Assembly (NCBI GenBank): GCA_963747535.1
Contig: CAVVFX010000023.1
Location: forward strand, 1 to 64,000
From: CAVVFX01 sp963747535
GTDB taxonomy: Bacteria > Acidobacteriota > Terriglobia > Bryobacterales > Bryobacteraceae
DNA: 64,000 bases
Direction: 5' to 3'
The notes under the pieces are model-generated. The model saw only the letters and a list, made by a program, of their open reading frames with translations. It ran no database searches and was not told the DNA's origin. The position numbers and the translations under genes were made by a program. This document shows positions 17,111-25,401 of the stretch, one piece after another (position 1 is the first letter of the stretch; every line of letters begins with the position of its first letter).

Positions 17111-17749
17111 TCAAAACAGCCGCCGCTGCCTGCCCATCTCTCTGGGACGCCCCTTCTCCACGCCCCAGCATCCGAGCGCCACGGCAAACACCAGGTCATC
17201 ATGCGAAGACTCCCGCCACGCCCCAAACTGCTCGTTGCCCGACGACGTCAACTTCACCCGCATTTCCGCCAATTCGGTCGTGAGTGCCTCGCCAAACTCC
17301 AACCCCGACGCGATCTTCAGAGTCTTTTCTTGCAGCATCACCTGCAGCCCGAGGATCAGGTCCCTTTTCGGCACCGCATAATACCCGTCTTCATACGACT
17401 CCCGTTGACCGCCTGTGACCAGCACTGGACGGATCACGCATCCCAACCCATGGCGCCGCAACAGATCGACTACCGGACGCCCCACGCCTGTCGCATCCAC
17501 GATCAAATCGCACCGGCCCTTCAAGGGATCGGCCCCCACGACCTCCGCCACCCGCTCCACAATCTCGGGATAAGGCGTGCCCAGCGGCACCCTCTCGATG
17601 TGCCGCAACCGCAGCACCGTATCCACCCTCCGGGCAAATGTCGTCGCATCCCACCCCCCAGGCGACTCCGTCCATTCCACCACCGCCAGAGCCGTGAAAT
17701 CCCGGCTCTGGCCCAAATCCAATCCAACAAAATATTTATTCGTGTTCAT
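17111..17749 (-). pseudogene. Terminase-like large subunit, C-terminal nuclease part (relic)
   Basis: 212 codons remain. The pattern 'FVGLDLGQSRDFTALAVVE' starts an RNase H-like nuclease domain as in phage terminase large subunits; DATGVGRPVVDLL and the final HDDLVFAVAL carry the second and third acidic clusters. The ATPase domain that should precede it is missing, although a Walker A fragment lies 75 bases upstream (17823-18017). The apparent start MNTNK is encoded by the dispersed CACGAATGAACAC repeat, not by gene sequence. No other phage genes are nearby, so this is a relic of a prophage or of a terminase-derived gene. Confidence 0.7.
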
Positions 17750-17767
17750 TTGTGTTCATTCGTGGCC
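17736..17767. repeat. Dispersed TTCGTGTTCATTCGTGG-type repeat at the terminase break
   Basis: Same iterated pattern as the arms of the 10381-10478 palindrome. It lies exactly between the two surviving pieces of the terminase-like gene. Confidence 0.75.
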
Positions 17768-17822
17768 GTCTTGGTCTTGCTTTAGAGTTTCAACCGGTCC
17801 CCCATCGTCGCCATCTCTTCTT

Positions 17823-18017
17823 TCAGAAACGCCCCGAGGAATCCGCGGACAGTCCGCCCCCGTATAACTCATCCCTCACGCGTGACGCCTCGTGCAACGC
17901 CTTCGCCGCCGTTACCGTGGACTTGCCCCACTGCCGCGTACAATTCAGGACCCCGCATTTCGCAGCAGTGTCCAGCACGCGTGCCTGCACTGCGTCAGGA
18001 GCAAAACCCAGCACCAT
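17823..18017 (-). pseudogene. Terminase-like large subunit, N-terminal Walker A fragment (relic)
   Basis: 64 codons. 'VLNCTRQWGKSTVTAAKALH' is a terminase Walker A region (xxRQxGKST) following a helix of the type PDAVQARVLDTAAK. The Walker B half of the ATPase domain is absent; past the fragment the sequence continues in another frame (ending LKEEMATMGDRLKL) to a stop near 17780. Together with 17111-17749 it shows a gene with a large internal loss and a frameshift. Confidence 0.65.
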
Positions 18018-18437
18018 CCGAACCTATTCGGCCGGGCTTGTCACCGCCGGCCCTTTTGGCCGGACGATACCACTGCCGGCTCCTCCGTTTGTGTTTTGTC
18101 GTGTTCGACCTTTTTCGTTCCACACCACCAACATAGCAACCGCAATCCCAAAATCGACCTCACTTCCCCGCCCGGAAAACAGCTAAATAACTAAAAATAA
18201 ACCAATAACCAAAACATATTTCTCCCTTACCTCGTGTGACAGGCTTTAGCCTGTCTCAAGAAACGTATCTTTACTTTTTTCTTAACCTTCGCGGCAAACC
18301 GTAGGGTGGCCATCGTCTTTTGTGGTCCGGGGCAGCCTCCGGGTCGGGCTGCTCAGCAGCCGCTTTGGCGCCCACACCAAACCGTCGCGGAGCGCAAAGA
18401 AAGCCCGTGCCTTTAATCTATATAACAGGAGCCCACA
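18018..18437. other. Intergenic region upstream of leuA
   Basis: Holds GC-rich hairpins (CCGGCC...GGCCGG near 18035-18062), an AT-rich stretch at 18180-18230, a GACAGGC/GCCTGTC hairpin at 18239-18256 and a partial REP-like palindrome (18304-18334). I could not recognise a T-box, leader peptide with Leu codons or other attenuator for leuA. AGGAG at 18428-18432 is the leuA ribosome-binding site. Confidence 0.5.
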
Positions 18438-20009
18438 ATGTCCGAAAAAGTAGCCGTCTTTGACACCACTCTACGCGATGGCGAGCAGGCGGCCGGGACC
18501 CGCCTCGGCAGTCGCGAGAAGCTGACCATCGCGCGCCAGTTGGCGCGTCTGGGAGTTGACGTCATCGAGGCCGGCTATCCGGCGTCGTCACCCGAGGATT
18601 TCGAGGCCGTCCGACTCATTGCCCACGAGATTGAAGGTCCCGCGGTCTGTGCGTTGTCCCGAGCAGTTCCGGTCGATATCGAGGCATGCGGGCGAGCGCT
18701 TGCGCAGGCTCATCGCCCGCGCATTCACACCGGTATCGGAGCATCCGATATCCACATCGTCGGAAAGTTCCGCGATGCGCGCTACGGCCAAACTCTGGCA
18801 GAAAAGAAAGTCCGCATTCTCGAGATGGCCGTGGAATCAGTCCGCCTCGCCCGCCAGTTCGTCAACGACGTCGAATTCTATGCCGAGGACGCCACCCGCT
18901 CCGATCCAGCCTACCTGTTCGAGATGCTGCAAGCCGTCATTGAAGCCGGAGCGACCGTCGTCAATATTCCCGACACCACGGGTTACGCGGTTCCCGAACA
19001 GTATGGGGCCCTGATTCGCGCGATCCGCGACAACGTGCCCAACATCGGCCGCGCGACGATCAGCGCTCACTGCCATGACGATCTCGGATTAGCTGTGGCC
19101 AATACGCTCGCGGCGCTGCAGAACGGGGCCCGCCAGATAGAGGGCACCATCAACGGAATCGGCGAGAGGGCTGGCAACGCTGCGTTGGAGGAAGTCGTGA
19201 TGGCCATCCGCACGCGCGGCGATTCCTACGGCTTCCACACCGGGATTGAAGCGCGCGAGTTTCTGCGGACCAGCCGCCTGGTTTCCGATATGCTCGGAAT
19301 CCCGGTTCCGCCGAACAAGGCAATCATTGGCGGGAACGCGTTTTCTCACAGTTCGGGAATCCACGTCGACGGCTTTCTGAAAGATCGCGAGACTTACGAG
19401 ATCATGCTCCCCGCGGATGTCGGTTTTTCTGAGAGCCGCGTGGTGCTGACCGCGCGCACGGGACGCCACGGCCTGCGCGATCGTCTGGAGAAGCTTGGCT
19501 TTTCGCTCTCGCAAGAGGAGTTGGATCAGACCTACCAGCGCTTCCTCTCGGTCGCGGACAAGAAGCAGGAGATTTTCGACGAGGACCTCATCGCGATTCT
19601 TCACGACGAAATCCGTCCCATTCCGGAAATTTACCATCTCGACTACCTGCACATATACAGCGGCACAGCAGCGATTCCGACGGCCACGGTGCGGGTTCGC
19701 GTCAATGACGAGTTGCGAGAAGGCGCGGCGATTGGCGACGGGCCCGTCGATGCCGTGTGCAAGGCCATTTCGCAGGTGACCAAAACGTCGGCGAGGCTCG
19801 AGCGTTATGAGATTCGCGCAGTGACCAGCGGCACCGAAGCTCTGGGCGAAGTGACTGTGCAACTTGACGAAGCCGGCAGGAAGGTCATGGGACGGGGTGT
19901 TTCGACCGACGTCATCGAAGCCAGCGCTAAGGCGTACATCGACGGGATCAACAAACTGGCCCAGGCGCAACAAACCGAAACGTCACTTACAGCCGCAGAC
20001 CTGCCATGA
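18438..20009 (+). CDS. leuA: 2-isopropylmalate synthase
   Basis: 523 residues, the usual length for bacterial LeuA. It condenses acetyl-CoA with 2-ketoisovalerate in the first committed step of leucine synthesis in the cytoplasm. The catalytic TIM barrel opens with VFDTTLRDGEQAAGTRL, has the metal site SAHCHDDLG and the GIGERAGNA loop, followed by 'SHSSGIHVDGFLKDRETYE' of the linker region. The C-terminal LeuA dimer (regulatory) domain spans about residues 385-510. ATG at 18438 is preceded by AGGAG at a good distance. Citramalate or homocitrate synthase is a less likely reading. It stands alone, without leuBCD. Confidence 0.92.
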   Translation: MSEKVAVFDTTLRDGEQAAGTRLGSREKLTIARQLARLGVDVIEAGYPASSPEDFEAVRLIAHEIEGPAVCALSRAVPVDIEACGRALAQAHRPRIHTGIGASDIHIVGKFRDARYGQTLAEKKVRILEMAVESVRLARQFVNDVEFYAEDATRSDPAYLFEMLQAVIEAGATVVNIPDTTGYAVPEQYGALIRAIRDNVPNIGRATISAHCHDDLGLAVANTLAALQNGARQIEGTINGIGERAGNAALEEVVMAIRTRGDSYGFHTGIEAREFLRTSRLVSDMLGIPVPPNKAIIGGNAFSHSSGIHVDGFLKDRETYEIMLPADVGFSESRVVLTARTGRHGLRDRLEKLGFSLSQEELDQTYQRFLSVADKKQEIFDEDLIAILHDEIRPIPEIYHLDYLHIYSGTAAIPTATVRVRVNDELREGAAIGDGPVDAVCKAISQVTKTSARLERYEIRAVTSGTEALGEVTVQLDEAGRKVMGRGVSTDVIEASAKAYIDGINKLAQAQQTETSLTAADLP

Positions 20010-20138
20010 CATTCTCCAATTTCTTATCTGCGTTTTTATTCGCGTTCATCCCTGCTACTTTGATTTAGACTTTGACTTTTCCGGCTCAGAGGGAGTCCCA
20101 TGTCAACCCGGAGGCAACTCCTCCGGAGGAGATCATCT

Positions 20139-20270
20139 TCATTCGGCCCTCAGCGCCTCTACGGGGTCGATGGCGGCCGCACGTCGTGCGGGTAAGTAGC
20201 TGGCAAGCATCGGCGCGGCGGCTAACACCAACGGCACCCCGCGGCGCGCCGAAAAACGTGCGATCCGCAT
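20139..20270 (-). pseudogene. Collapsed ADOP/MacB-type permease (first few and last ~33 codons joined)
   Basis: A 43-codon open frame begins MRIARFSARRGVP and runs straight into LASYLPARRAAAIDPVEALR, the invariant end of MacB/FtsX-like permeases of the acidobacterial duplicated orphan permease (ADOP) type. About 800 residues are missing between, apparently by in-frame deletion. Directly upstream is a broken PadR gene, the usual partner. Recognised from family knowledge; no intact copy lies in this window. Confidence 0.7.
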
Positions 20271-20274
20271 CGAT

Positions 20275-20489
20275 CTACCCCGAGGCCGGCTCCACGCCGC
20301 GGCCGATCGCCCTTACCAATTGGTCCCAGCGGGTGGCCTGTGCTCCGAGTTGTTTCTTATAGCGATCCGTGCTCAATTTGCAACACGTCCTCAGACCTTC
20401 GCTCGATCGCATAGGCGATCGTATGTCCATGCGCGGGACCGAGCACCAACGGTGGGAGGACCAGCCATGTCCAGAGCCCCCTGGAGCAT
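20275..20489 (-). pseudogene. Broken PadR-family transcriptional regulator
   Basis: Reading from the ATG at 20489, MLQGALDM is the canonical PadR start. One extra base shifts the frame, after which GPAHGHTIAYAIERRSEDV and LQIEHGSL (PadR wing-helix) are clear. The middle of the gene is gone and the tail (RWDQLVRAIGRGVEPAS) continues to a stop at 20275-20277. The gene has at least one frameshift, one stop and an internal deletion. Confidence 0.7.
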
Positions 20490-20620
20490 AGCGCCTCGAT
20501 CGCAGCGCGAAGCCTCTTCGTAATCAACCCTTTATTTCGCGTTCATGTCACGCAGCCCGTTGAAGCACTCTCCAGAAACCGGCGGCCGCGGCAGGCTTCG
20601 ATAGGGGTGCCGATGATCGC

Positions 20621-22570
20621 TCAGTGGACTCCGGCTCTTGCAAGGGTCTCGCGCAGGTTGAGTGTCTGAGGACTTTTAGGACCGTAGGCTTTCTCATAGA
20701 TTGCGAGCGCTCGGCGCAACAGCGCATTCGCGCCGGCAATTTCGCCGGCTTCTTTCAGAAACAAGCCCAGATTTACGAGATCCGTCACCACCTCCGGATC
20801 TTCCGGCCCATACACAGACTCATCAATGGACACAGCACGCCGATAAAGCGTCTCCGCCGATGCTCGATCGTGTTTGGCCCAAAGGGTATCCGCCAGATTG
20901 GCGCAGGTGGTGGCCAATTCCATACTCTCCGGCCCCAGTTTGTCTTCAAAAATTCGCAGCGCGCGACGCTCCAGTCGTTCCGCCTCATCCAGTTGTCCGG
21001 TGGACTCGAGAAGGCTTCCAAGATTGTTCATTGTGGAAGCTGTCGCCGCGTGATTCGCACCCAATGCCTTTTCCTGAATAGCGAAGGCGCGGCGGAACAG
21101 CGGTTCCGCAGTCTGGTTGTCGTTCTTCTGCCGAAGCACCAGACCGAGATCGTTCAGTACGACGGCCACGAGCGGATCGTCTTTGCCCGATGCTTTCTCC
21201 TGCTGCTGAAGGGCCAGCCGATCATACGCCTCCGCATTAGGCGGATCGAGTGCAGCCAATTCGCTCAGACACCGCGCAGCTACGCGCGGGTTCGAACCTT
21301 GCGCCGCGGCTCGAAACAAATCGTACGCTTCTTGCCGTTTTCCTACCGCCAACAACGCAGCGGCAAGGTTCTCCTGATCGGCCGGCAACGCGGGGTCGCT
21401 ATTCGCCTCGTCAATTTCGAGAGCTTTCGTTAACGGCGTAACAGCCGACGCCGGATCGTTGAGCGTCTTCAAGAAGAGGCCGAGATCGGAAGCGCTGCGT
21501 GCCGCCTCCGCGCTGCCGGACCCGAATTTCTTTTCGACATCCGCGAGCTTTTCGACAAACAACGGCTTCAATCCGGAGGGATCCGAGGGGGAGGAGACTT
21601 GTACCGATGGCGCGGCCGCCTGCCGAAGAGGCATCAGGGCCTTGGCTGCGCTTGGTCGCGGTACGAGAGTGGCGCCTTTTTCATAAATACCGATCCAATG
21701 ATTCGTGAAATGGAGCTCGGAACTGATGGCCGCTTGCGGCATGTGGCAATCGATGCACGCGCGCGCCGCAATGACCGATCGATGACGAACGCTTTGATGG
21801 CACGTGGAGCATCGTTTGTCGTAGTCCGCCGCCGTGTGGCTGAGCGGGGAGTGCGGATCATGGCACGTCAGGCAGGAAAGCTTTCCATTACTCTTGCGAA
21901 AGCAGGTGGCATGACTCAGATAATCGGGCTGGTGGCGGGTGTTCCACGAGTTCGACCAATCAGTCTCTTCTCCCGCCTCCGGGGGCTTGCGATGGCAGCC
22001 GCCACAGAAGACGTTCAGTTCATGCGACTTTAGGCGGCCTGGATTTTGGATTGTTCCGCGTTGGCCGCGTGACGCAACGTGCGCGCCACCCGGTCCGTGG
22101 CAGGATTCGCAATGTACACCCGGCTCAAAGGGCTGAATGCTGGAACCTGCGCCGAGACGCAACGGGCCGGTAGAGTGACATCGAAAGCATCGCAGGATGG
22201 AAGCAATCGGATCGAAGGTCCGATAACGAAGCCCCTCGGGGCTCGAGTGCCCGGGCGTCGGCGCCATGGATTGAGTCGCCGAGTAATACGTCAATCCGTG
22301 CTCTAGATAGAACTCTGGCGCCGCCTGGCTGATGTAAGTAATGGCTTTGAGTCCGGCGCCGAAGGCCCATTGACCCGGGCTGCCAGGCGCAGCCAATGCC
22401 AGCGCGTGAGCGTGTCCCGTTTTCGACTGACCTGCGAATTTATCGGGATGGCAGGATTGGCAGGCTTTGCTGCCGGCGTACTGAGCCTGGATGGAAGGAC
22501 AGAAGGCCAACGCCGCGAGCGACGCGAGTATCAGGCGCTGAGTCGTAACAGGCGGTTTCCATTCTGCCAC
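20621..22570 (-). CDS. Secreted heptahaem cytochrome c with C-terminal TPR domain
   Basis: 649 residues. After a signal peptide (ILASLAALAFCPSIQA) there are seven CxxCH haem motifs in the first 290 residues: CQSCH (37-41), CFRCH, CESCH, CGGCH, CLTCH, CSTCH and CIDCH, arranged as in cytochrome c554-like multihaem proteins. Residues about 360-640 are tetratricopeptide repeats of the kinesin-light-chain type (ALGANHAATASTMNNLGSLL). It probably carries electrons in the periplasm; TPRs would dock partners. Its start lies 40 bases inside the end of the upstream amidohydrolase gene, so the two are probably co-transcribed. Confidence 0.85.
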   Translation of the reverse strand: MAEWKPPVTTQRLILASLAALAFCPSIQAQYAGSKACQSCHPDKFAGQSKTGHAHALALAAPGSPGQWAFGAGLKAITYISQAAPEFYLEHGLTYYSATQSMAPTPGHSSPEGLRYRTFDPIASILRCFRCHSTGPLRLGAGSSIQPFEPGVHCESCHGPGGAHVASRGQRGTIQNPGRLKSHELNVFCGGCHRKPPEAGEETDWSNSWNTRHQPDYLSHATCFRKSNGKLSCLTCHDPHSPLSHTAADYDKRCSTCHQSVRHRSVIAARACIDCHMPQAAISSELHFTNHWIGIYEKGATLVPRPSAAKALMPLRQAAAPSVQVSSPSDPSGLKPLFVEKLADVEKKFGSGSAEAARSASDLGLFLKTLNDPASAVTPLTKALEIDEANSDPALPADQENLAAALLAVGKRQEAYDLFRAAAQGSNPRVAARCLSELAALDPPNAEAYDRLALQQQEKASGKDDPLVAVVLNDLGLVLRQKNDNQTAEPLFRRAFAIQEKALGANHAATASTMNNLGSLLESTGQLDEAERLERRALRIFEDKLGPESMELATTCANLADTLWAKHDRASAETLYRRAVSIDESVYGPEDPEVVTDLVNLGLFLKEAGEIAGANALLRRALAIYEKAYGPKSPQTLNLRETLARAGVH

Positions 22571-23424
22571 GTGATTGTCCGGAACAGTTCAGGAGATGTG
22601 AGGCGCTGCAGTAAAGTGAGCGTTTCCCTTGCGACACACTTGCCCTTGAGAGCGGGCGCCGTCGAAACCTGGCCGGCACCCCGCCCGTCAAGGCAGGGAC
22701 AGTCACTACCGAACAGCAGTTTGTCGCGATGACGAGCGAGAAACGCGGCGGCGAAATCCGGATCGCGAGCAAGCCCGTTACGGCCGGAATTGGCGGACAG
22801 ATCCCCATAGATATTGGGATAATCCGCCAGCAGCTTGTCAGTTAGTCCTCCCGGATTAACCCGGCCGGTTGGATATCCGGCAGCGTTCCCGGCGTCGGCG
22901 CTGATATGGGCCCACCAGGTCTGGGCGTGGCCGATGAATGTTGTGCGCGGATAACTCTTCAGGAGGTCCGGCAGGCGATTGAACCCGGAATTAAAACCGC
23001 CCTCCTCGAAATGAATCAGAACCGGGCAACGAAATTCCGCGGCAATGTCGTAAACACGCCGCATTTCGGGTCCATCCACCTGCACCGGATATTTCAATTC
23101 TCCGATGCCGATTGCACCGCCTTTCAGACCAGCCCGGATAAGGTCAGGCGAATTCGCCGTTCGCACGTCGGCGTTGGTAAAGTGGACAAAGCGATCCGGA
23201 TACTGCACCATCACTGCGATCGCCCGGTCATTCGAAGTTGCGCCCGGCAGAAGAACGGCTTTCCTGACTCCGCTGCCTTCCAGGTGGTCGATCTCCCTGG
23301 CGGGGTCGCGCCGCGGATGCAGATGGATATCGAGTACCGGACTTCCCCACGGGGAGTCCTCAGCCTTCATGGGGATCGTCGTCGCTGCGGCTAGAGCGGA
23401 CTGAATGAATTGACGTCGGAGCAT
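22531..23424 (-). CDS. Amidohydrolase-family (TIM-barrel) protein with Tat-like leader
   Basis: 297 residues. Leader MLRRQFIQSALAAA, then HLH at residues 34-36, the metal-binding motif of strand 1, 'GHAQTWWAH' in the middle and 'LLFGSDCPCLDG' with the catalytic Asp of strand 8. This fits the amidohydrolase-2 (ACMSD-like) superfamily, which hydrolyses or decarboxylates small carboxylates or lactones. Exported location is inferred from the leader. It precedes the multihaem cytochrome with overlap. Confidence 0.82.
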   Translation of the reverse strand: MLRRQFIQSALAAATTIPMKAEDSPWGSPVLDIHLHPRRDPAREIDHLEGSGVRKAVLLPGATSNDRAIAVMVQYPDRFVHFTNADVRTANSPDLIRAGLKGGAIGIGELKYPVQVDGPEMRRVYDIAAEFRCPVLIHFEEGGFNSGFNRLPDLLKSYPRTTFIGHAQTWWAHISADAGNAAGYPTGRVNPGGLTDKLLADYPNIYGDLSANSGRNGLARDPDFAAAFLARHRDKLLFGSDCPCLDGRGAGQVSTAPALKGKCVARETLTLLQRLTSPELFRTITWQNGNRLLRLSA

Positions 23425-23439
23425 AAGCTAATAACTTAA

Positions 23440-23823
23440 TCACAATGCGAACTGGATGAGCCGGGGATTATTGGTTTGCGAACTGACGACACCGTACGAT
23501 GGATTCCCCTGCGCCAGACCAGGCTGCGCGAACTGCACCCTATTAAAGAGTTTAAAGAACTCCGTGCGGAACTGCAGGCCCACTCGCTCCGTGATCCGGG
23601 TGGTCTTGAACAGAGCGAAATCCCGATTGGCGATTCCGGCGGACCGCAAGTTCGGATCGAGGCGGCTTTCCGAACCGAAAGTGAAAGCGGCAGGCTGCGT
23701 GAAGCACGATGTATTGAACCATTCATTCAACCTCGATTGAGCCGACCCGGAGATGAATTTGTCGCAGCCGACAGTGGTTAAACAAGTAGGATATCTCTTC
23801 ATTGTCTGACGTTTGTGCCGCAA
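23440..23823 (-). pseudogene. C-terminal fragment of a TonB-dependent receptor-like protein
   Basis: About 115 codons correspond to the extreme C-terminus of Solibacter-type Oar/TonB receptors: 'SRLNEWFNTSCFTQPAAFTFG', 'ERVGLQFRTEFFKLFNRVQF' and NNPRLIQFAL before the stop. The plug, the carboxypeptidase-like N-terminal domain and most of the barrel (roughly 900 residues expected) are absent, and the last few residues that normally end in an aromatic are cut. A remnant beside the amidohydrolase gene. Confidence 0.7.
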
Positions 23824-24141
23824 TCAGGACGTATGAGCAAAGCGTTTTTTCCGCAAAGGTAGACTATCACTAAAAGGACAACCTGAGCAACCACCTAAGT
23901 CGAGGTGTCGCCGCAAAATGATAATGTGCCATAAGACCCCGGGACGAGCCAGTCAAGGCGAGATATATTTAAGACGCTCATGCAGTTTGGAAACCGCATT
24001 ATAGCTGCGTTAAGATGCCGTTAGCATGTTCGACCAGCGTTTTCCGAGGCGGCTATGAAAACGGCGCGAGTTTCTGCCAGTCGCGCGCGGTGGAGCGGCA
24101 GTTTGGAGCGCGGCTGAGATGCTCGCCGCTGTGGAGTGGAC
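23824..24141. other. Intergenic region, promoter area of the propeller-LRR operon
   Basis: No gene seen. It contains an AT-richer part at 23840-24000 and must carry the promoter for the operon that starts at 24142. GGAG at 24133-24136 is the ribosome-binding site. Confidence 0.4.
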
Positions 24142-25401
24142 ATGAGACGACGTACGTTTTTGGCAGCTTGCACCGGCGCCGCCGTGTGTGCCAAGGAGAC
24201 CAGCCTCCGGATCGACCATCGCGTATTTCCCGGCCTGGCGGAAATGGATGGCAATTGGGCAGCGCTTCTCGCCGGAAGCGATGGCAAAGTTTATGCCGGT
24301 CTCGCCAACCATGGCGGCGATGGCCACCTGGTTTACTACGACTCGAAGCAGGACCGCGTACACGATGTCGGCAACCTGACCGAGTTATGCGGCGAATCGC
24401 ATTTCCATCGCGGGCCGCAATCCAAGATCCACGCCAGATTTGGCGAAGGGAAGGACGGGCGCATCTATTTCGGCACGCATGGGGGCCTGTGGTGGGACTA
24501 TGCGCGTTACGGCACGAAAGAGGGTTACCCCGGCGCGCATTGGATGGCGTTCGATCCCAAGACTGGCCGCGTGGAGGATTTCGGCATCGGTCCACGCTAC
24601 GAGGGAATCAACACCGGCGCCTACGACCCCCAATTCAACCGGATTTACGGCCTGACGCATCCACGCGCGCACTTCGTTTATTACGACGTTGCAACCAGGC
24701 GCACCGCGGATTTGGGACGCTTCGATAACTGGGAATCTATCTGCCGGACACTCGGCATTGACGGTCATGGGAACGTCTACGGCAGCTTCGGGGAAGGACA
24801 GTTATTCAAGTACGATCCGCGTACCGATGCCATCACAGAGCTTTCGGTACGTGTGCCGATTCGGCCGAAAGGAATCTCGCTGGGGCGCGATTACGAGAAA
24901 TCCGAGACCGCATGGAGAACGGTAGTCTGGGATGCGAAGACCAGCCGGTTCTATGGGGTGGACGAGAGCGCGACGATACTTTTCTCTTTCGATCCTCAAG
25001 CTGAAGTCATCGAAAGGTTGGGACAGCTCTGCATTCCCGGTTTTGAGAACCAGCGCGACATTCCATATGCCACGCTGAGTCTCGCGCTGGGGCACGACCG
25101 CAAGCTTTATTATGGCGCCGCGGGCCGGGAATTCGATTATGGAGGCAGCGCAGGAGCGGCCGCGTCTCATCTGATCACCTGGGACCTCGCCAGCGGCAGG
25201 AAACAGGATCTAGGGGAGATGATTTTGGAAGACAACTGCCGCGTGCTCGGCACCAATGCAGCCGATACCGGACCGGACGGCACGATCTACTTCGTTGGCG
25301 CTATTGAAGTGCGACCGTCGGAGGGAAAGCCGCCCGAGGCCGGGGGCAAAATCGGCGGCGTTCCCTATCGGCTCGCATTGTTGATGTACAGGCCCACATG
25401 A
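24142..25401 (+). CDS. Exported beta-propeller-like protein, unknown function (first of operon)
   Basis: 419 residues from ATG 24142 (GGAG 5 bases upstream). The leader MRRRTFLAACTGAAVCA has twin arginines and a hydrophobic stretch with Cys, suggesting Tat export or a lipoprotein. Repeats of the type 'DGKVYAGLANHGGDGHLVYYD' and 'GHGNVYGSFGEGQLFKYDPR' recur roughly every 45-60 residues, as expected of a beta-propeller. No catalytic motif is recognised. The stop overlaps the start of the next, similar gene (ATGA), so they are co-translated. Confidence 0.75.
   Translation: MRRRTFLAACTGAAVCAKETSLRIDHRVFPGLAEMDGNWAALLAGSDGKVYAGLANHGGDGHLVYYDSKQDRVHDVGNLTELCGESHFHRGPQSKIHARFGEGKDGRIYFGTHGGLWWDYARYGTKEGYPGAHWMAFDPKTGRVEDFGIGPRYEGINTGAYDPQFNRIYGLTHPRAHFVYYDVATRRTADLGRFDNWESICRTLGIDGHGNVYGSFGEGQLFKYDPRTDAITELSVRVPIRPKGISLGRDYEKSETAWRTVVWDAKTSRFYGVDESATILFSFDPQAEVIERLGQLCIPGFENQRDIPYATLSLALGHDRKLYYGAAGREFDYGGSAGAAASHLITWDLASGRKQDLGEMILEDNCRVLGTNAADTGPDGTIYFVGAIEVRPSEGKPPEAGGKIGGVPYRLALLMYRPT

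Noticed and set aside
21285..21305. GGGTTCGAACC as a tRNA T-arm
   Set aside because: It lies inside the TPR coding sequence of the cytochrome gene and no cloverleaf can be drawn around it.
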